Below the pieces are notes generated by a model that was not told the DNA's origin, did not search any database, and saw nothing but the letters and a program-made list of their open reading frames with translations. Position numbers and translations under genes: made by a program. 64,000 nt of DNA from Bacillus sp. E(2018). GTDB taxonomy: Bacteria; Bacillota; Bacilli; Bacillales; Fictibacillaceae. Each line of letters starts with the position of its first letter. Positions within the stretch are counted from its first letter, which is position 1. Location: NCBI RefSeq assembly GCF_005503015.1, contig NZ_SCOL01000003.1, positions 1 to 64,000 of the forward strand, in the 5' to 3' direction. This document shows, in pieces, positions 61,585-64,000 of the stretch.

Positions 61585-62244
61585 ATGAAAGCTTCAGATA
61601 AAAAGCAAATAATAAAGTATATAGAAAAGAATGAAGGTATATTAAAAGTAAGAGTTCTTGATGAATTTTCATACTTAGGGGTTAGCCTTGTAGAATCTTA
61701 TATCCATAATTCAAAGGAAATTATTAAAAAAGAACACAAAGAAGGTACAAAACTATATATCAAGAAAAGAGGTTGCTTAGGCTGTCTTGCCTTTTTAGCT
61801 ATATTTTTTGTTATTGGTTCATGTGTTGCAACTGGTAATGATGAAGAGAAAGATGTTGTTGCTCCTATAACAGCAGAAAAAGATGAGAACGAAAAAGCTG
61901 AAGAAGATAAAAGAAAAGCAGAGGAACAAGAAGTTAAAGAAAAGCAAGAACAAGCAAAAAAAGAACAAGTAGAGCAGGAAAAAAGAGAAAAGCAAGAAGA
62001 AGATAAAAGACAAAGAGAAGCTGAAGCTAAAAAAGAACAAGAAGAACGTGAAAGACTTGAGCAAGAAGCTAGTAAGAAAGAAGAAGAAAAAAAGGCAGCT
62101 TCGGTAAATTATTCTATTGATAAAGACTGCAGTGACTTTTCACGTGAAGGAGAAGCAACACAATTTATGAATGCATCAATTGCAGCTGGATTTGGTGATC
62201 ATCGCCTAGATCGTGATGGTGATGGTAAAGCATGTGATGATTAA
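61585..62244 (+). CDS. Membrane protein with N-terminal basic domain and C-terminal excalibur domain
   Basis: About 219 residues in four parts: a soluble basic domain (about 1-60, helical, ASDKKQIIKYIEKNEG), one membrane helix (about 62-84, LGCLAFLAIFFVIGSCVA), a long Glu/Lys/Gln-rich coiled coil (about 95-175), and a C-terminal excalibur domain with CSDFSREGEA and DRDGDGKACDD. Excalibur domains bind calcium and are extracellular, so the protein likely joins cytoplasm to the outside. ATG at 61585 after GGGGGATAGCAAT decides the start. The exact function is unknown. Confidence 0.78.
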   Translation: MKASDKKQIIKYIEKNEGILKVRVLDEFSYLGVSLVESYIHNSKEIIKKEHKEGTKLYIKKRGCLGCLAFLAIFFVIGSCVATGNDEEKDVVAPITAEKDENEKAEEDKRKAEEQEVKEKQEQAKKEQVEQEKREKQEEDKRQREAEAKKEQEERERLEQEASKKEEEKKAASVNYSIDKDCSDFSREGEATQFMNASIAAGFGDHRLDRDGDGKACDD

Positions 62245-62268
62245 AAAAAAATATAATGACTAAAATGG

Positions 62269-62297
62269 ACACCCTCGATTTCTAGAGGGTGTTTTTT
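62269..62297 (+). terminator. Terminator after excalibur gene
   Basis: Hairpin ACACCCTC-GATTTCTA-GAGGGTGT followed by TTTTTT. Confidence 0.9.
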
Positions 62298-62393
62298 ATA
62301 GAAAACCATTCACTTACTAAGTGAGAGTGCAAACTAATTAAATAATTATACCCCTTAGTTAAAAAAGTACAGACGATGTTAATAAAGTGCTAA

Positions 62394-62432
62394 TGATAGC
62401 GCTTTCAAAACTTCGTTTTTCGTAGCTATAAT
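62394..62432 (+). promoter_or_regulatory. Sugar ABC operon promoter with cre site
   Basis: TGATAGCGCTTTCA (62394-62407) fits the CcpA cre consensus TGWNANCGNTNWCA at every defined base. It overlaps the probable -35 (TTCAAA, 62404-62409), 17 bases before the consensus -10 TATAAT (62427-62432). CcpA would repress the operon when preferred sugars are present. Confidence 0.82.
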
Positions 62433-62463
62433 TACCTTGTAAGTACTTTTAAAGGGGGAACTA

Positions 62464-63567
62464 ATGATGAAGAAAAGTAAATTACTATCTCTGATGCTTG
62501 CTGTAATCATGCTTATGCTTGTTGCAGCTGGTTGCAGTGACAGCAATAGCGAGGTAAGCGTGGGGATCGTCTTACCTACAAAAGATGAGCCAAGATGGGT
62601 GCAGGACGAGCAAAGATTTAAGGATGCTTTAAAAGGAACAGATTACACGACAGAGATTCTGTTCAGCCAAGGATCTTCTGCAAAGGAAAAAGAAAACGTT
62701 GAAACATTAATCAATAAAGGAATCGACGTTCTTATTATCTGTCCACAAGATGGAGATGCAGCAGCTGCGGCAGTAGAAGCGGCGAAAAAGGATGACATCA
62801 CGGTTATCGCTTATGACCGTTTGATTACGAATACAGATGCGGTTGACTATTATGTAACGTTTGACAGCTTGGCAGTAGGTGCTGCACAAGGTCAATACTT
62901 AATCGACAACGCTAAAGGATCTAACACACCGCTTTACCTTTATGCTGGAGCGGCCTCTGATAACAATGCATTTTTATTCTTTGAAGGAGCTTGGAAAGTG
63001 CTTCAACCTAAGATTGCTGATGGCACATTCAAGATCGCTAACTCTAGTGAAGCTGAAGCTTTAAAAGACAAAGCTGAACTTTCTCGCGATGAGCTGAGCA
63101 AGATCATCGGTCAAGTTACAACGAACTGGGATGCAAACGAAGCGAAAAACAAAGCGCAAACACATTTGACGGCTGCTAAAGCAGACTTAAAAGGTGATGT
63201 TGCGATTCTTGCTCCAAACGATGGAACAGCTCGTTCGATCGCAGATGTATTTGGATCAGACAGCGCGGTTTCTAGCTACCTTGTAACAGGACAGGATGCA
63301 GAAAAAGCATCTATCCAATATGTGATTGATGGTAAACAATCGATGACTGTATTTAAGGATGTTCGTACACTCGTGAAGGATGCAATGGGAATGGCAGTTG
63401 AGATCCTTGATGAGAAGAAGCCGGAAACAACTGGTTCTTATGACAATGGAAACGTTGAAGTAAAAGCCAAACAAACGAACGTAATCGTTGTGAACAAAGA
63501 CAACGTGAAGAAAGAACTTATCGATTCTGATTATTATAAAGCCGACGATTTTACAGGGCTTGAATAA
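62464..63567 (+). CDS. chvE: Multiple monosaccharide-binding lipoprotein, ChvE-like
   Basis: The substrate-binding protein of a sugar ABC importer, 367 residues. Signal peptide with the lipobox VAAGC (Cys near residue 24). The mature type I periplasmic-binding fold resembles the ChvE/XylF group: VGIVLPTKDEPRWVQDEQRF, DVLIICPQDGDAAAAAVEAAKK and VIAYDRLITNTDAVDYYV. It is anchored outside and delivers aldoses such as xylose, arabinose or galactose. ATG at 62464 or 62467 after AAAGGGGGAAC. The ATPase gene follows after a hairpin. Confidence 0.92.
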   Translation: MMKKSKLLSLMLAVIMLMLVAAGCSDSNSEVSVGIVLPTKDEPRWVQDEQRFKDALKGTDYTTEILFSQGSSAKEKENVETLINKGIDVLIICPQDGDAAAAAVEAAKKDDITVIAYDRLITNTDAVDYYVTFDSLAVGAAQGQYLIDNAKGSNTPLYLYAGAASDNNAFLFFEGAWKVLQPKIADGTFKIANSSEAEALKDKAELSRDELSKIIGQVTTNWDANEAKNKAQTHLTAAKADLKGDVAILAPNDGTARSIADVFGSDSAVSSYLVTGQDAEKASIQYVIDGKQSMTVFKDVRTLVKDAMGMAVEILDEKKPETTGSYDNGNVEVKAKQTNVIVVNKDNVKKELIDSDYYKADDFTGLE

Positions 63568-63585
63568 GAAAATAGCAGGACGAGA

Positions 63586-63620
63586 AATAGTGATAGATTC
63601 GACGTCTATCACTATTTTTC
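63586..63620 (+). terminator. Hairpin between binding protein and ATPase genes
   Basis: A perfect 12-bp stem AATAGTGATAGA/TCTATCACTATT around a 7-base loop, ending in TTTTT. In such operons a hairpin here often reduces downstream transcription and protects upstream mRNA, giving more binding protein than transporter. Confidence 0.82.
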
Positions 63621-63656
63621 ACAATGAAGTCAGTGGAGTGGCTAATTGGAGGGATC

Positions 63657-64000
63657 ATGATGAGCGGATATATTTTGGAGATGAACGAGATCTCCAAATC
63701 GTTTACCGGAGTGAAAGCGCTCAGCAATGTAAATTTTAAAGTAAGAAAAGGCGAGATACATTGCTTGATTGGAGAAAACGGAGCAGGAAAATCGACGCTT
63801 ATGAAAGTACTAAGTGGTGTTTATCCTTATGGAACGTATGAAGGAGACATCGTGTTTGAAGGAAGTGTTCAGCAGTTTAACAAAATCAGTGACAGTGTTC
63901 AAACCGGCATCGTCATCATCTATCAGGAGCTAGCTTTATTTCCGGATCTTACGGTTTATGAAAATATTTTTGTTGGCAACGAGGTAAAACGAGGAAACTT
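63657..64000 (+). CDS. mmsA: Multiple monosaccharide ABC transporter ATPase (partial)
   Basis: The 5' part (about 114 codons) of a sugar ABC ATPase, cut by the window edge. Visible are [20 protein letters not shown], Walker [10 protein letters not shown] (about residues 40-48), [16 protein letters not shown] and [22 protein letters not shown]. The phrase [12 protein letters not shown] is close to the MmsA/GguA subgroup that works with ChvE. ATG at 63657 or 63660, behind GGAGGG. The protein should be a duplicated ATPase of about 500 residues. Confidence 0.9.
   Translation, partial: MMSGYILEMNEISKSFTGVKALSNVNFKVRKGEIHCLIGENGAGKSTLMKVLSGVYPYGTYEGDIVFEGSVQQFNKISDSVQTGIVIIYQELALFPDLTVYENIFVGNEVKRGN

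Noticed and set aside
61819-62064. Minus-strand frame rich in Phe and Leu
   Set aside because: It is the antisense image of the Glu/Lys-rich coiled coil, not a membrane protein gene.

Overview
The window comes from a low-to-moderate G+C Firmicute of the family Bacillaceae. This rests on strong AGGAGG-type ribosome binding sites, frequent GTG/TTG starts, a Bacillus-type 5S rRNA and a gene order close to the yebE-purEKBCSQLFMNHD-yerABC-pcrBA-ligA-camS-gatCAB-yerO-swrC-dgkB-rlmCD region of Bacillus subtilis. It is not B. subtilis itself: several gene sets are inserted at places where B. subtilis carries other genes. Fictibacillus or a close relative is a guess that the sequence alone cannot settle.

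Layout. 1-354: end of an rRNA operon (3' end of 23S, then 5S and a terminator). 777-1511: yebE and yebG. 1518-15281: the complete twelve-gene de novo purine operon, preceded by two PurR boxes, a sigma-A promoter and a guanine riboswitch with its terminator. 15259-16978 (minus strand): a tiny EYxxD-type membrane protein, an MFS exporter and a DUF2892 protein. 17071-28788: yerA, yerB, yerC, then a MarR/oxidoreductase/GNAT insertion, then pcrB-pcrA-ligA-camS. 29338-31809: a P5C dehydrogenase, a DUF3905 protein and a YciI-like protein. 32072-35278: gatCAB. 35508-39521: a TetR regulator divergent from a SwrC-type RND pump. 39819-42203: a glycine-rich-domain-like protein, a membrane protein and a nucleoside phosphorylase-like protein. 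42325-47253 (minus strand): a peptide-type ABC transporter without a binding protein, a TIM-barrel enzyme and a small membrane protein. 47621-50579: dgkB, a DUF1259 protein and rlmCD. 51138-55315: a dlt-like cassette (carrier protein, adenylating enzyme, MBOAT acyltransferase, SGNH/DltD-like protein). 55599-63567: a Dus enzyme, peptidase E, an M4 protease, an SstT-type transporter, a VOC protein, an excalibur-domain membrane protein and a sugar-binding lipoprotein. 63657-64000: the first third or less of the matching sugar ABC ATPase gene, cut by the window edge.

How the parts work together. The purine operon takes PRPP to IMP and shows two control layers: PurR at the promoter and guanine sensing in the leader. 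pcrA/ligA serve DNA repair and replication; gatCAB makes Gln-tRNA(Gln) by transamidation. The TetR/SwrC pair and the MarR/oxidoreductase pair each have palindromes at their promoters that look like operators. The chvE-like sugar operon has a consensus cre site on its -35 region.

Most unusual content. (1) A four-gene dlt-like cassette whose adenylating enzyme does not look like DltA, inserted between two RNA-modification genes. (2) Six copies of a 128-bp imperfectly palindromic repeat with terminal GTTGATT/AATCAAC and compensatory stem changes, three of them inside the purine operon. (3) Intergenic tandem arrays with 20- or 21-bp period in at least three sequence families, two of them near the same TTGGCNNNNGCCAA hairpin. 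(4) A bacterial glycine-rich-domain-like protein with a Cys/Ser/Gly tail.
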